DNA of 5,376 bases, from NCBI GenBank assembly GCA_023257975.1, contig JALRAW010000156.1, forward strand, positions 1 to 5,376, read 5' to 3'. This DNA comes from Candidatus Fonsibacter sp. GTDB lineage: Bacteria > Pseudomonadota > Alphaproteobacteria > Pelagibacterales > Pelagibacteraceae. Positions 1-5,376 of this stretch are shown here, in pieces. The translations under genes were made by a program, and so were the position numbers. Every line of letters starts with the position of its first letter. Position 1 is the stretch's first letter. Below the pieces are notes generated by a model that worked only from the letters and a program-made list of their open reading frames with translations, ran no database searches and was not told the origin of the DNA.

Positions 1-76
1 TTTTATTAGGTTTATTTTATAGTTATAAATATTACGATATATTCATATTTGAAAAGTATAAAGTATTTATTGTTGT

Positions 77-280
77 ATGAAAAAAGTTTTTAAACTTACG
101 GAAAGTAAATTGGTTAATCGTATTAAAAGATTAATCAAAGCAATTTCTAAAAATTATAAAAAAGAATATCCTTTAAAAAAAGATGAGTTAGATTTTTTTA
201 AAAATAAATGGCATCCATATACAACGGTTGCCACTTGGTATATGTGGAGAAGTATAGATCCTGTTCCAGTTGAATATTAA
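77..280 (+). CDS. Small basic protein of unknown function (67 aa)
   Basis: I do not recognise this protein. The first 35 or so residues are strongly basic and probably helical (many Lys, with L/I/V/F spaced between). The C-terminal third is aromatic and proline-rich, with Trp at 45, 54 and 57, a WHPY at 45-48 and a DPVPVEY tail. There is no signal peptide or membrane segment, so a cytoplasmic location is likely. Start: ATG at 77, with no Shine-Dalgarno sequence upstream; a TATAAA at 57-62 could be a -10 element but has no good -35. The ATG overlaps a TGA (78-80) that ends a reading frame open from the left edge of the window, so it may be the second gene of a pair. Its TAA (278-280) overlaps the stop of the convergent DUF1330 gene. 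The non-random C-terminus and the tight fit to its neighbour favour a real gene, but this is moderate evidence only. Confidence 0.5.
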   Translation: MKKVFKLTESKLVNRIKRLIKAISKNYKKEYPLKKDELDFFKNKWHPYTTVATWYMWRSIDPVPVEY

Positions 281-564
281 ATTCCCTCAACGATCATAAG
301 GTCTCTAACGACAGTATTTTTAGCTATAGACCATGCTTCTTGATAATTTTTAGATTTATAGCAATTTAATGCTGTGTCATAATCTTTAAATTCCCAAATA
401 ACTGTTCGAATAAATTCTTCACCTTCAAGAGTGATATATTTTCCTCCTCTTACTAAAGGAGTCCCGCCAAAATCGATAATAGCTTTCAAAGCTTTTTCTG
501 CATAACTACCTAATTTTTTTACATCCTCTGCTTTTTTATATTTTGCAATCCAGTAACCTTTCAT
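277..564 (-). CDS. DUF1330 family protein (95 aa)
   Basis: This matches the DUF1330 family, small alpha+beta-barrel proteins (dimeric ferredoxin-like fold) of unsettled function, related in fold to the EthD and YciI groups. Visible family signatures: KGYWIA at residues 2-7, GGTPLVRGG at 33-41, the EGE turn at 47-49, RTVIWEF at 53-59 (the central strand), the helix with CYKSKNYQEA at 68-77, and the closing R..MIVEG at 87-94. The length of 95 aa is the usual full size, so the gene is intact. It is presumably cytoplasmic, having no signal peptide or membrane span. The start is well supported: ATG at 564-562 is preceded by AGGAG (575-571) with 6 nt of spacing. It diverges from gshA and converges with the 67-aa gene, so it is probably transcribed alone. 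The family assignment is confident; no substrate or reaction can be read from the sequence. Confidence 0.9.
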   Translation of the reverse strand: MKGYWIAKYKKAEDVKKLGSYAEKALKAIIDFGGTPLVRGGKYITLEGEEFIRTVIWEFKDYDTALNCYKSKNYQEAWSIAKNTVVRDLMIVEGI

Positions 565-645
565 GAATTTCTCCTATTTTAGTTTGATTAAGTGAATATA
601 TATTTTTTTTCTTACATTAAAATAAAACAATCTCAGTTGAATTTG
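565..645. promoter_or_regulatory. Divergent promoter region between the DUF1330 gene and gshA
   Basis: About 80 bp of AT-rich DNA between two divergent start codons, so it should carry both promoters. On the minus strand TATATT (600-595) is a plausible -10, giving a leader of roughly 25 nt to the ATG at 564. On the plus strand TAAAAT (618-623) is a plausible -10 for gshA, with a short leader to 646. Neither has a convincing -35 at 16-18 bp. The run of T at 602-610 is not preceded by a hairpin, so it is not a terminator. No operator palindrome is evident. The region is inferred mainly from gene orientation. Confidence 0.35.
571..575 (-). promoter_or_regulatory. Shine-Dalgarno for the DUF1330 gene
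   Basis: AGGAG on the minus strand, six bases before the ATG at 564. It is the clearest ribosome binding site in the window; the other genes here have weak or no recognisable Shine-Dalgarno. It fixes the start of the DUF1330 gene. Confidence 0.75.
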
Positions 646-2037
646 ATGATCCTAAAGAATAAATTAGTCCAATCCAAAAATAAATTAGATATTAAATTGC
701 AACACATAGATAACAAGCAACAGTTAGTAGAATATTTTTTAAAAGGTTCTAAAAATAAAGATAGTTGGAGAATTGGAACTGAACATGAAAAGTTTTTATT
801 TGATTTAAAAAATAAAAATCCAATTCCTTATGAAGGCAATATTAGTATTTTAAAAATTTTTTCTGAACTTATAAAGAACAATTGGGCACCAATTAAAGAA
901 GGAAAAAATATTTTAGGTTTAGTTAAGGATAAAAAAAATATTACTTTAGAACCGGGACTACAATTCGAATTATCAGGCGATGCTGTTCAAAATATTCATC
1001 AAACCTGTAATGAAATTAATTCTTATCTAAAAGAATTAAAAATTGTTTGTGCCAAATTAGGAATTGGTTTGTTAGGAAATGGATTTGCACCAATTGTAAA
1101 ATTAAGTGATGTTTTTAAGTCTCCAAAAAAAAGATATGAAATTATGAGAAAGTATATGCCGAGCGTTGGTAGAAATGGGTTAGATATGATGCATCGAACT
1201 TGCGCCACGCAGGTTAATTTAGATTATTTAAATGAAGCTGATTATAAAAAAAAATCAAAATTAATAGCAGCTATAACCCCCGTAGCTGTATCTTTGTTTT
1301 CTAATTCTCCATTTAAAGAAAAAGAGTTGAATGGTTATTTATCTTACAGAACTCATATTTGGCAAAATACCGATAAAAACAGATCTGGAATTCCAGAATT
1401 TTTTTTGCAGGATGAAAATAGTTTTGAACGTTATGTTGATTTTGCACTAAAAGTTCCAATGTATTTTATAATTAAGGATGATGAATATATTGATTGTACA
1501 GGTGAAAGTTTTAATGATTTTATTTCTGGAAAATTAAAAAATTATCCAAACAAAAAACCGACCATTCAAGATTGGGAAAATCATATATCAACTATTTTTA
1601 CTGAATTAAGATTAAAAAAATATTTAGAGATCAGATCTGCAGATTCTTGCTCATCAGCAGGCATATGTTCAATACCTGCATTTTGGACTGGCCTTCTTTA
1701 TGATGATAGTTCATTAAATTTAGCTTTAGAATATGTAGAAAGTTGGAATTACCAAGATATTTATAATGCATATTTAGAAGTTCCAAAAAAAGGTTTTGAT
1801 ACTGAGATTAAAAATAAAAAAATATTTGATCATGCTAAGAAGTTAGTAGATTTGTCAGCTTTGGGATTGAAAAATAGAAATCAGATTAACAGTAAAGGAA
1901 TGGATGAGAATATTTTCCTAAAAGATATTCATAATTTTATTAAAGATAAAAAATCACCAGCTCAGTCACTTATAGAAAAGTATAATACTAGATGGAAACA
2001 GGATATATTCAAAATCTTTGATGAAGAAGCATTTTAA
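646..2037 (+). CDS. gshA: Glutamate-cysteine ligase, plant/alphaproteobacterial type
   Basis: Catalyses the ATP-dependent joining of L-glutamate (gamma-carboxyl) to L-cysteine, the first and usually rate-limiting step of glutathione synthesis, in the cytoplasm. It belongs to the GCS2-type family shared by plants and alphaproteobacteria, not the E. coli GshA family. Residues numbered from ATG 646: RIGTEHEKF at 42-50, LEPGLQFELSG at 101-111 and HQTC at 118-121. YEIMRKYMP lies at 164-172, GLDMMHRTC at 178-186, HIWQNTDKNRSG at 237-248, LEIRSAD at 327-333 and PAFWTGLLYDD at 344-354. The 463-aa length suits bacterial members. The frame is open back to a GTG at 592, but those 18 extra codons are not family-like and run through the divergent promoter region, so 646 is preferred; no Shine-Dalgarno decides it. 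Cys121 and Cys341 match a plant redox cysteine pair. The gene overlaps gshB by 17 bp, implying co-transcription and coupled translation. Confidence 0.94.
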   Translation: MILKNKLVQSKNKLDIKLQHIDNKQQLVEYFLKGSKNKDSWRIGTEHEKFLFDLKNKNPIPYEGNISILKIFSELIKNNWAPIKEGKNILGLVKDKKNITLEPGLQFELSGDAVQNIHQTCNEINSYLKELKIVCAKLGIGLLGNGFAPIVKLSDVFKSPKKRYEIMRKYMPSVGRNGLDMMHRTCATQVNLDYLNEADYKKKSKLIAAITPVAVSLFSNSPFKEKELNGYLSYRTHIWQNTDKNRSGIPEFFLQDENSFERYVDFALKVPMYFIIKDDEYIDCTGESFNDFISGKLKNYPNKKPTIQDWENHISTIFTELRLKKYLEIRSADSCSSAGICSIPAFWTGLLYDDSSLNLALEYVESWNYQDIYNAYLEVPKKGFDTEIKNKKIFDHAKKLVDLSALGLKNRNQINSKGMDENIFLKDIHNFIKDKKSPAQSLIEKYNTRWKQDIFKIFDEEAF

Positions 2038-2968
2038 AATAGCCATTCAAATGGACCCGCTTGAGTCCATTAATATTAAATCAGACAGTACATATATTTT
2101 AGCTTTAGAGGCACAAAAAAGAGGGTATAGACTATTCCATTACTTACCAGAGAATTTGATTTACGAAAATGGACGAGTAGCTGCTTTGGGTAATATTTTT
2201 AGATTATTTCCGAATAAAAAAATTTTTTTTAAAAAATTTGAAACTCAAAAAATATTTCTTGATGATTATGATGTTGTTTTGGTTAGACAGGATCCGCCAT
2301 TTAATATGAGTTATATTACCGCAACTTATCTCCTTGAGATGGTTTCTAATAAAACTCTTATTTTAAATAATCCTAAATCAATCAGAGATAATCCTGAAAA
2401 ATTATCAATGTTCAATTTTAAAAATATCATTCCACCTACACTTATTTCTAAAAATATTGAACGGTGTTTTAATTTTCAAAAAAAATATAAAAAAACAATT
2501 ATTAAACCGCTCTATGGTAATGGAGGTGAAGGAATTTCAAAATTAGATGGAACAAATATTGTTTTAAAAAAGAAAATTTCAAAATTAATTAATAAATACA
2601 ACCAGCCAATAGTAATACAAAAATATTTAAATGAAATTAAAGATGGAGACAGAAGAATTATTTTAATAGATGGTGAATATGCTGGTTCTGTTGCAAGAAT
2701 ACCAAAAAAAGGAAGTGTTACTGCTAATTTTCATACTGGAGGAACTGCTAAGAAAGTTGGTTTAATAAGAAGAGATAAAAAGATATGTCATACTTTAAAA
2801 CCTTTCTTAAAGAAGAATAAATTATTTTTTACAGGCATTGATGTTATTGGTAATTATTTAACAGAAATTAATGTAACCTCTCCAACTGGAATTCAAGAGA
2901 TCAATAGATTAAATGGAGTAAAATTAGAAAAGTTTTTCTGGGATCGAGTAGAAAAAAAATTAAGATAG
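2021..2968 (+). CDS. gshB: Glutathione synthetase (bacterial GshB, ATP-grasp)
   Basis: Second step of glutathione synthesis: ATP-dependent addition of glycine to gamma-glutamylcysteine, in the cytoplasm. At 315 aa it has the same length as E. coli GshB and aligns along its whole length by eye. The N-terminal GSH synthetase domain holds MDPLESINIKSDST at 11-24 and VRQDPPFNMSYITATYLLE at 88-106. The ATP-grasp domain holds the nucleotide-binding KPLYGNGGEGI at 162-172, the DGDRR strand at 208-212, ARIPKKG at 225-231, the glycine-rich FHTGG at 237-241, and the metal/substrate loop TEINVTSPTGIQEI at 281-294. No key segment is missing. Start: a TTG at 2018 directly precedes the ATG at 2021; ATG is chosen because it gives the standard N-terminus. 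No Shine-Dalgarno is seen, and the start lies inside the last codons of gshA, so translation is probably coupled. The stop (2966-2968) lies within the end of the convergent ptrB. Confidence 0.97.
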   Translation: MKKHFKIAIQMDPLESINIKSDSTYILALEAQKRGYRLFHYLPENLIYENGRVAALGNIFRLFPNKKIFFKKFETQKIFLDDYDVVLVRQDPPFNMSYITATYLLEMVSNKTLILNNPKSIRDNPEKLSMFNFKNIIPPTLISKNIERCFNFQKKYKKTIIKPLYGNGGEGISKLDGTNIVLKKKISKLINKYNQPIVIQKYLNEIKDGDRRIILIDGEYAGSVARIPKKGSVTANFHTGGTAKKVGLIRRDKKICHTLKPFLKKNKLFFTGIDVIGNYLTEINVTSPTGIQEINRLNGVKLEKFFWDRVEKKLR

Positions 2969-5035
2969 CATTTTACATATCTTTAAAACAAAACCATATT
3001 CCATCGCTATTTCTTTAAGATAATCAAATCGTCCACTAGCACCACTATGCCCAGCCGTCATATTCATATGAAGTAATAATAAATTATCATCTGTTTTATT
3101 TTCTCTTAATTTTGCAACCCATTTTGTCATTTCCCAATACGTAACTCTAGGATCAGAAATGCCTCCAGTAACTAACATATGGGGGTAGTTTTGTTTTTTT
3201 ACGTTATCATAAGGTGAATAACTTTTTACATATAGAAAAGATTTTTTATCATTTTTAATATCTCCCCATTCTGGGATTTCTGTAACAGTTAAAGGCAGAT
3301 CCTCATCAAGCATAGTGTTACAAATATCAACAAAAGGTACTTGCGCGATTATTCCAAGAAATAAATCTGGACGTTCATTTGCAATATAGCCCATTAATAA
3401 ACCGCCTGCAGAACCTCCTTGAGCAATAATTTTTTTAGGAGATGTATATTTATCTTCACATAATTTTTCGGCGCAACTTATAAAATCTAAAAAAGTATTT
3501 TTTTTATTTAGAAGTTTTCCATTTTCATACCATTCATATCCTTTTTCTTTGCCACCTCGAATATGGGCTATTGCATAGATAATTCCTCTATCAACCAAAC
3601 TTAATCTATTAGTAGAGAAATTGCTTGGTATAGATATTCCATAAGATCCATATCCATAAAGCAATAAGTGATTACTAGAATCTAATTTAATTCCTTTTTT
3701 ATAAAGGATTGTAATTGGAATTTTTTCATTATCATGTGCTGTGGCAAATATTTTTTTGCAAATATAATCATTTTTATTGTGACCAGAAGGAACTTCTTGA
3801 GTTTTTTTTAATTCCTGTTTTTTTGACTTACAGTCATAGTCGAAAATACTTTTTGGTGTGGTAGGAGATGAATATGAGTATCTGAATGCATCTGTTTCAT
3901 ATTCATACCCATGATCTAATGAAAGATTATATGCTTCTTCATCAAAACTAATTTTATGTTGATTCTTATTATTAAGATTTAATATGATTATATTTTCAGA
4001 ACCTTCAGTTCTTTCTAATCTTACAAGCCAGTCTTTTAATAAGATAAAATCTAAGATTAAATTAATCCTCTCATAAGTAATAAATTCTTCCCATTTTTGA
4101 TAAGATTCTTCATGACTAATCATTATTTTAAAATTTTTTGCATTATCGATATTTGTGCTTATTACAAAAAATTTTTCATGATGGTCTAAGTCATATTCAA
4201 TTTTTTTAATTCTTTTTTTAAAAAGAATTGGCGTTGTTTGATTTAATTTTAGATTGATAAAAAGATATTCGGAAGTTTCGTGATCTGCCGTTCTAATAAA
4301 TAGATATTTTTTTGTTTTTGATAAATTTATAGAACAAAAGAAAGAGGGGTCTTTTTCTTCATAAATTAACAAATCTTTTTCACTATCAGAACCAATTTTG
4401 TGTTTAAAAACTTTTGTAGGACGATGATTTTGATCTAATCCAACATAGAAAATATAGTTATTATCTAAAGACCAAATAATATCGCCAGTGGTATTTTTTA
4501 TTTCAGGACTTAATATTTCTTTTGTTTCAATGTTTTCAATAAATATTGAAAAGTATTCAGAGCCGTTAGTATCTATATTATAAGCTAGATGCTTATGATT
4601 ATGACTATGTGATATAGCGGCTACATTAAAGTAAGAATGTGTTTTAGATTTTTTTTCACAATCTAAAATAATTTCTTCAAAATTATTTTTAATATTTTTT
4701 CTATAATAAATTGGGTATTCGCTATTTTTGTTATATTTATAGGCATAATAATAATCCCCATCTTTTTTTGGAACAGAATTATCCTCATTTTTGATTTTAG
4801 ATTTTAATTCTTCAAAAAGTTTTTTTTCTATGTCCTTGATATCTTTAAGCTGTTCTTCTTTAAATAAATTTTCTTCATCTAGATATTTTTTAACTGGGGT
4901 ATTTAATTTATTAGGATCTATTATTACTTCTTTCCAATTTTTTTGTTTAATCCAGGAATAATTATCAATTAATTCTTCATTATGAATTTTAACCACGTTT
5001 AGAATTTTATTTATCTTCGGTATGGACGTATTCAT
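2960..5035 (-). CDS. ptrB: Oligopeptidase B, S9 family serine peptidase
   Basis: A prolyl-oligopeptidase-family (S9A) serine peptidase that cleaves short peptides, classically after Arg or Lys. It is likely cytoplasmic, as no signal peptide is seen, and would recycle peptides. The 691-aa length is close to E. coli PtrB (686). Layout: N-terminal arm with the IDNYSWIK motif (23-30), a beta-propeller at about 75-400, and the alpha/beta hydrolase domain from about 415. Catalytic triad: Ser542 in GGSAGG (540-545), Asp628 in GGISDPR (624-630), His663 in AGHSGASGR (661-669). The Ser-Asp and Asp-His spacings (86 and 35) fit the family. LLYGYGSYG (458-466), HIRGGKEKG (491-499) and SYSPYDNV (605-612) are also typical. 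At positions matching the acidic subsite residues of enterobacterial enzymes, only Glu586 is kept; Pro470, Asn472 and Pro588 replace the others, so specificity may differ. ATG 5035 has no Shine-Dalgarno. The 3' end overlaps gshB by 9 bp. Confidence 0.93.
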   Translation of the reverse strand: MNTSIPKINKILNVVKIHNEELIDNYSWIKQKNWKEVIIDPNKLNTPVKKYLDEENLFKEEQLKDIKDIEKKLFEELKSKIKNEDNSVPKKDGDYYYAYKYNKNSEYPIYYRKNIKNNFEEIILDCEKKSKTHSYFNVAAISHSHNHKHLAYNIDTNGSEYFSIFIENIETKEILSPEIKNTTGDIIWSLDNNYIFYVGLDQNHRPTKVFKHKIGSDSEKDLLIYEEKDPSFFCSINLSKTKKYLFIRTADHETSEYLFINLKLNQTTPILFKKRIKKIEYDLDHHEKFFVISTNIDNAKNFKIMISHEESYQKWEEFITYERINLILDFILLKDWLVRLERTEGSENIIILNLNNKNQHKISFDEEAYNLSLDHGYEYETDAFRYSYSSPTTPKSIFDYDCKSKKQELKKTQEVPSGHNKNDYICKKIFATAHDNEKIPITILYKKGIKLDSSNHLLLYGYGSYGISIPSNFSTNRLSLVDRGIIYAIAHIRGGKEKGYEWYENGKLLNKKNTFLDFISCAEKLCEDKYTSPKKIIAQGGSAGGLLMGYIANERPDLFLGIIAQVPFVDICNTMLDEDLPLTVTEIPEWGDIKNDKKSFLYVKSYSPYDNVKKQNYPHMLVTGGISDPRVTYWEMTKWVAKLRENKTDDNLLLLHMNMTAGHSGASGRFDYLKEIAMEYGFVLKICKMLS

Positions 5036-5042
5036 TCAAATC

Positions 5043-5052
5043 TATATTGATA
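5043..5052 (+). repeat. 10-bp direct repeat, copy 1 (TATATTGATA)
   Basis: An exact copy recurs at 5067-5076, 24 bp downstream, within the short ptrB/small-ORF divergent region. The spacing is a little over two helical turns, which could suit paired protein binding, but a match of this composition could arise by chance in such AT-rich DNA. Confidence 0.4.
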
Positions 5053-5066
5053 AAATTTTAATTTTA

Positions 5067-5076
5067 TATATTGATA
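5067..5076 (+). repeat. 10-bp direct repeat, copy 2 (TATATTGATA)
   Basis: Second exact copy of the repeat at 5043-5052. It overlaps the candidate plus-strand -10 (TATATT, 5067-5072), so a protein bound here would interfere with, or help, initiation of the 5084 gene. The sequence match is observed; any regulatory role is speculation. Confidence 0.4.
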
Positions 5077-5083
5077 TACATTA

Positions 5084-5197
5084 ATGGTCATTAAAGATTT
5101 TTTAGAAGTAATAAAATATTTTTTTATTAAAAATAAATTAATAGGTTTTATTTTATTATTTCCTATAATTGTTATGATCTTGCTTTTTACTATATGA
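5084..5197 (+). CDS. Predicted 37-aa single-span membrane peptide
   Basis: A short reading frame, ATG 5084 to TGA 5195-5197. Residues 1-18 are hydrophilic and amphipathic (MVIKDFLEVIKYFFIKNK), followed by an uninterrupted hydrophobic stretch at 19-37 (LIGFILLFPIIVMILLFTI) long enough to cross the inner membrane once; the basic N-terminal part should stay in the cytoplasm. The pattern of an amphipathic aromatic/basic helix followed by one membrane span recalls the small DUF5989 proteins, but the C-terminal tail I associate with that family is absent, so this is only a resemblance. Its TGA overlaps the ATG of the next gene in ATGA, the classic arrangement for translational coupling, and it starts right after the intergenic gap. 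Both points favour a real gene. No Shine-Dalgarno is visible; translation may be leaderless or weakly initiated. Confidence 0.5.
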   Translation: MVIKDFLEVIKYFFIKNKLIGFILLFPIIVMILLFTI

Positions 5198-5376
5198 ATA
5201 AAAAAAAACTTATTATCCTTTCAGTAGTTTTTTTAAGTATAGCATTCTTATTTTTAGATTTTTTAAGTTATAGAGTAGATAAAGTAGTTAAAAATTTAAT
5301 CATTGATCAAGGCACTCAGGCGTTAGGACAACAGGTCTCTGTTGGAAAAATAGACACCAGCATTTTGGGGTCTTCT
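5194..5376 (+). CDS. AsmA-like membrane-anchored protein, N-terminal part (cut by window end)
   Basis: The frame is open from ATG 5194 to the window edge (61 codons, 3' end missing). Residues 3-5 are lysines, followed by a hydrophobic segment at about 6-24, i.e. an N-terminal inner-membrane anchor or uncleaved signal with the rest facing the periplasm. The following segment, V-D-K-V-V-K-N-L at 28-35, then GTQALGQQVSVGKIDTSILG at 40-59, has the recurrent N-terminal pattern of AsmA-like/DUF748-like proteins (helix, G-T/S-x-A-x-G-x-x-V-x-V, then V/I-D-x-S-x-x-G). Those are large beta-rich periplasmic proteins of the TamB/AsmA/YhdP superfamily implicated in lipid transport and envelope maintenance. 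That role is family knowledge; the visible part shows only the anchor and first strand. The start overlaps the stop of the 37-aa gene (ATGA), so the two are probably co-translated. Another secreted family remains possible without the rest of the protein. Confidence 0.6.
   Translation, partial: MNKKKLIILSVVFLSIAFLFLDFLSYRVDKVVKNLIIDQGTQALGQQVSVGKIDTSILGSS

Larger units (their letters stand above)
5036..5083. promoter_or_regulatory. Divergent promoter region between ptrB and the rightward membrane-gene pair
   Basis: Only 48 bp separates the ptrB start codon from the ATG at 5084, so both promoters must lie here or reach into the genes. The stretch is almost entirely A/T. It contains two copies of a 10-bp direct repeat that flank a perfect TAAAATTTTA palindrome (5051-5060). 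On the plus strand TATATT (5067-5072) could be a -10; on the minus strand TATAAA lies in the same AT-rich block. No -35 with good spacing stands out for either direction. Confidence 0.3.

Noticed and set aside
601..612. T-run as a rho-independent terminator
   Set aside because: No GC-containing hairpin precedes it on either strand, and it lies between divergent genes where no terminator is needed.
592..645. 18-codon N-terminal extension of gshA starting at GTG 592
   Set aside because: The extra residues do not resemble the family, no Shine-Dalgarno precedes the GTG, and the stretch occupies the divergent promoter region. ATG 646 already leaves a sufficient N-terminus.
1023..1208. 61-codon open frame on the minus strand
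   Set aside because: It lies wholly inside gshA opposite its conserved motifs (GLDMMHRTC, YEIMRKYMP) and shows no family signature; it is a shadow of the real gene.
2018..2020. TTG as the gshB start
   Set aside because: It adds one residue ahead of an ATG that gives the normal GshB N-terminus; ATG is the stronger start.
2219..2241. A/T homopolymer block in gshB as a frameshift or slippage site
   Set aside because: The reading frame runs through intact with family-consistent residues on both sides; such tracts are expected in this composition.
5084..5197. Firm assignment of the 37-aa peptide to DUF5989
   Set aside because: The general layout is similar, but the expected C-terminal tail is absent and the match rests on low-complexity hydrophobic residues.
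1..5376. A novel defence, mobile or biosynthetic system
   Set aside because: No recombinase, repeat array, toxin-antitoxin pair, nuclease or anomalous base composition was seen; the identified genes are core metabolism and envelope functions.

Overview
The window looks like a piece of a small, streamlined, very AT-rich bacterial genome. By eye about three quarters of the bases are A or T, Lys/Asn/Ile codons dominate, and genes abut or overlap with almost no spacer. The glutamate-cysteine ligase is of the plant/alphaproteobacterial type. Together these suggest a marine alphaproteobacterium, possibly SAR11 (Pelagibacterales) or a similar AT-rich lineage. That placement is inference; no rRNA or other phylogenetic marker is present.

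Layout from left to right. A 67-codon gene of unknown function (77-280, +) converges on a DUF1330 gene (277-564, -); their stop codons share a TTAA. An approximately 80-bp divergent promoter region follows. Next come gshA (646-2037, +) and gshB (2021-2968, +), overlapping by 17 bp as a two-gene glutathione operon. gshB ends inside the last codons of ptrB/oligopeptidase B (2960-5035, -), which converges on it. A second short divergent intergenic region (5036-5083) separates ptrB from a rightward pair: an unannotated 37-codon single-span membrane peptide (5084-5197) joined by an ATGA overlap to the beginning of an AsmA-like membrane-anchored protein (5194 to the window edge).

Functionally, gshA and gshB encode the complete pathway from glutamate, cysteine and glycine to glutathione. 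PtrB is a serine oligopeptidase with an intact catalytic triad that would recycle short peptides. The rightmost pair probably starts an envelope-related operon. No mobile element, CRISPR array, tRNA, rRNA or convincing rho-independent terminator was seen.

Most of the window is ordinary core metabolism, and I see no strong sign of an undescribed system. The items most worth a second look are the substitutions at the basic-substrate recognition positions of oligopeptidase B, the retained plant-type cysteine pair in GshA, and the small membrane ORF coupled to the AsmA-like gene.
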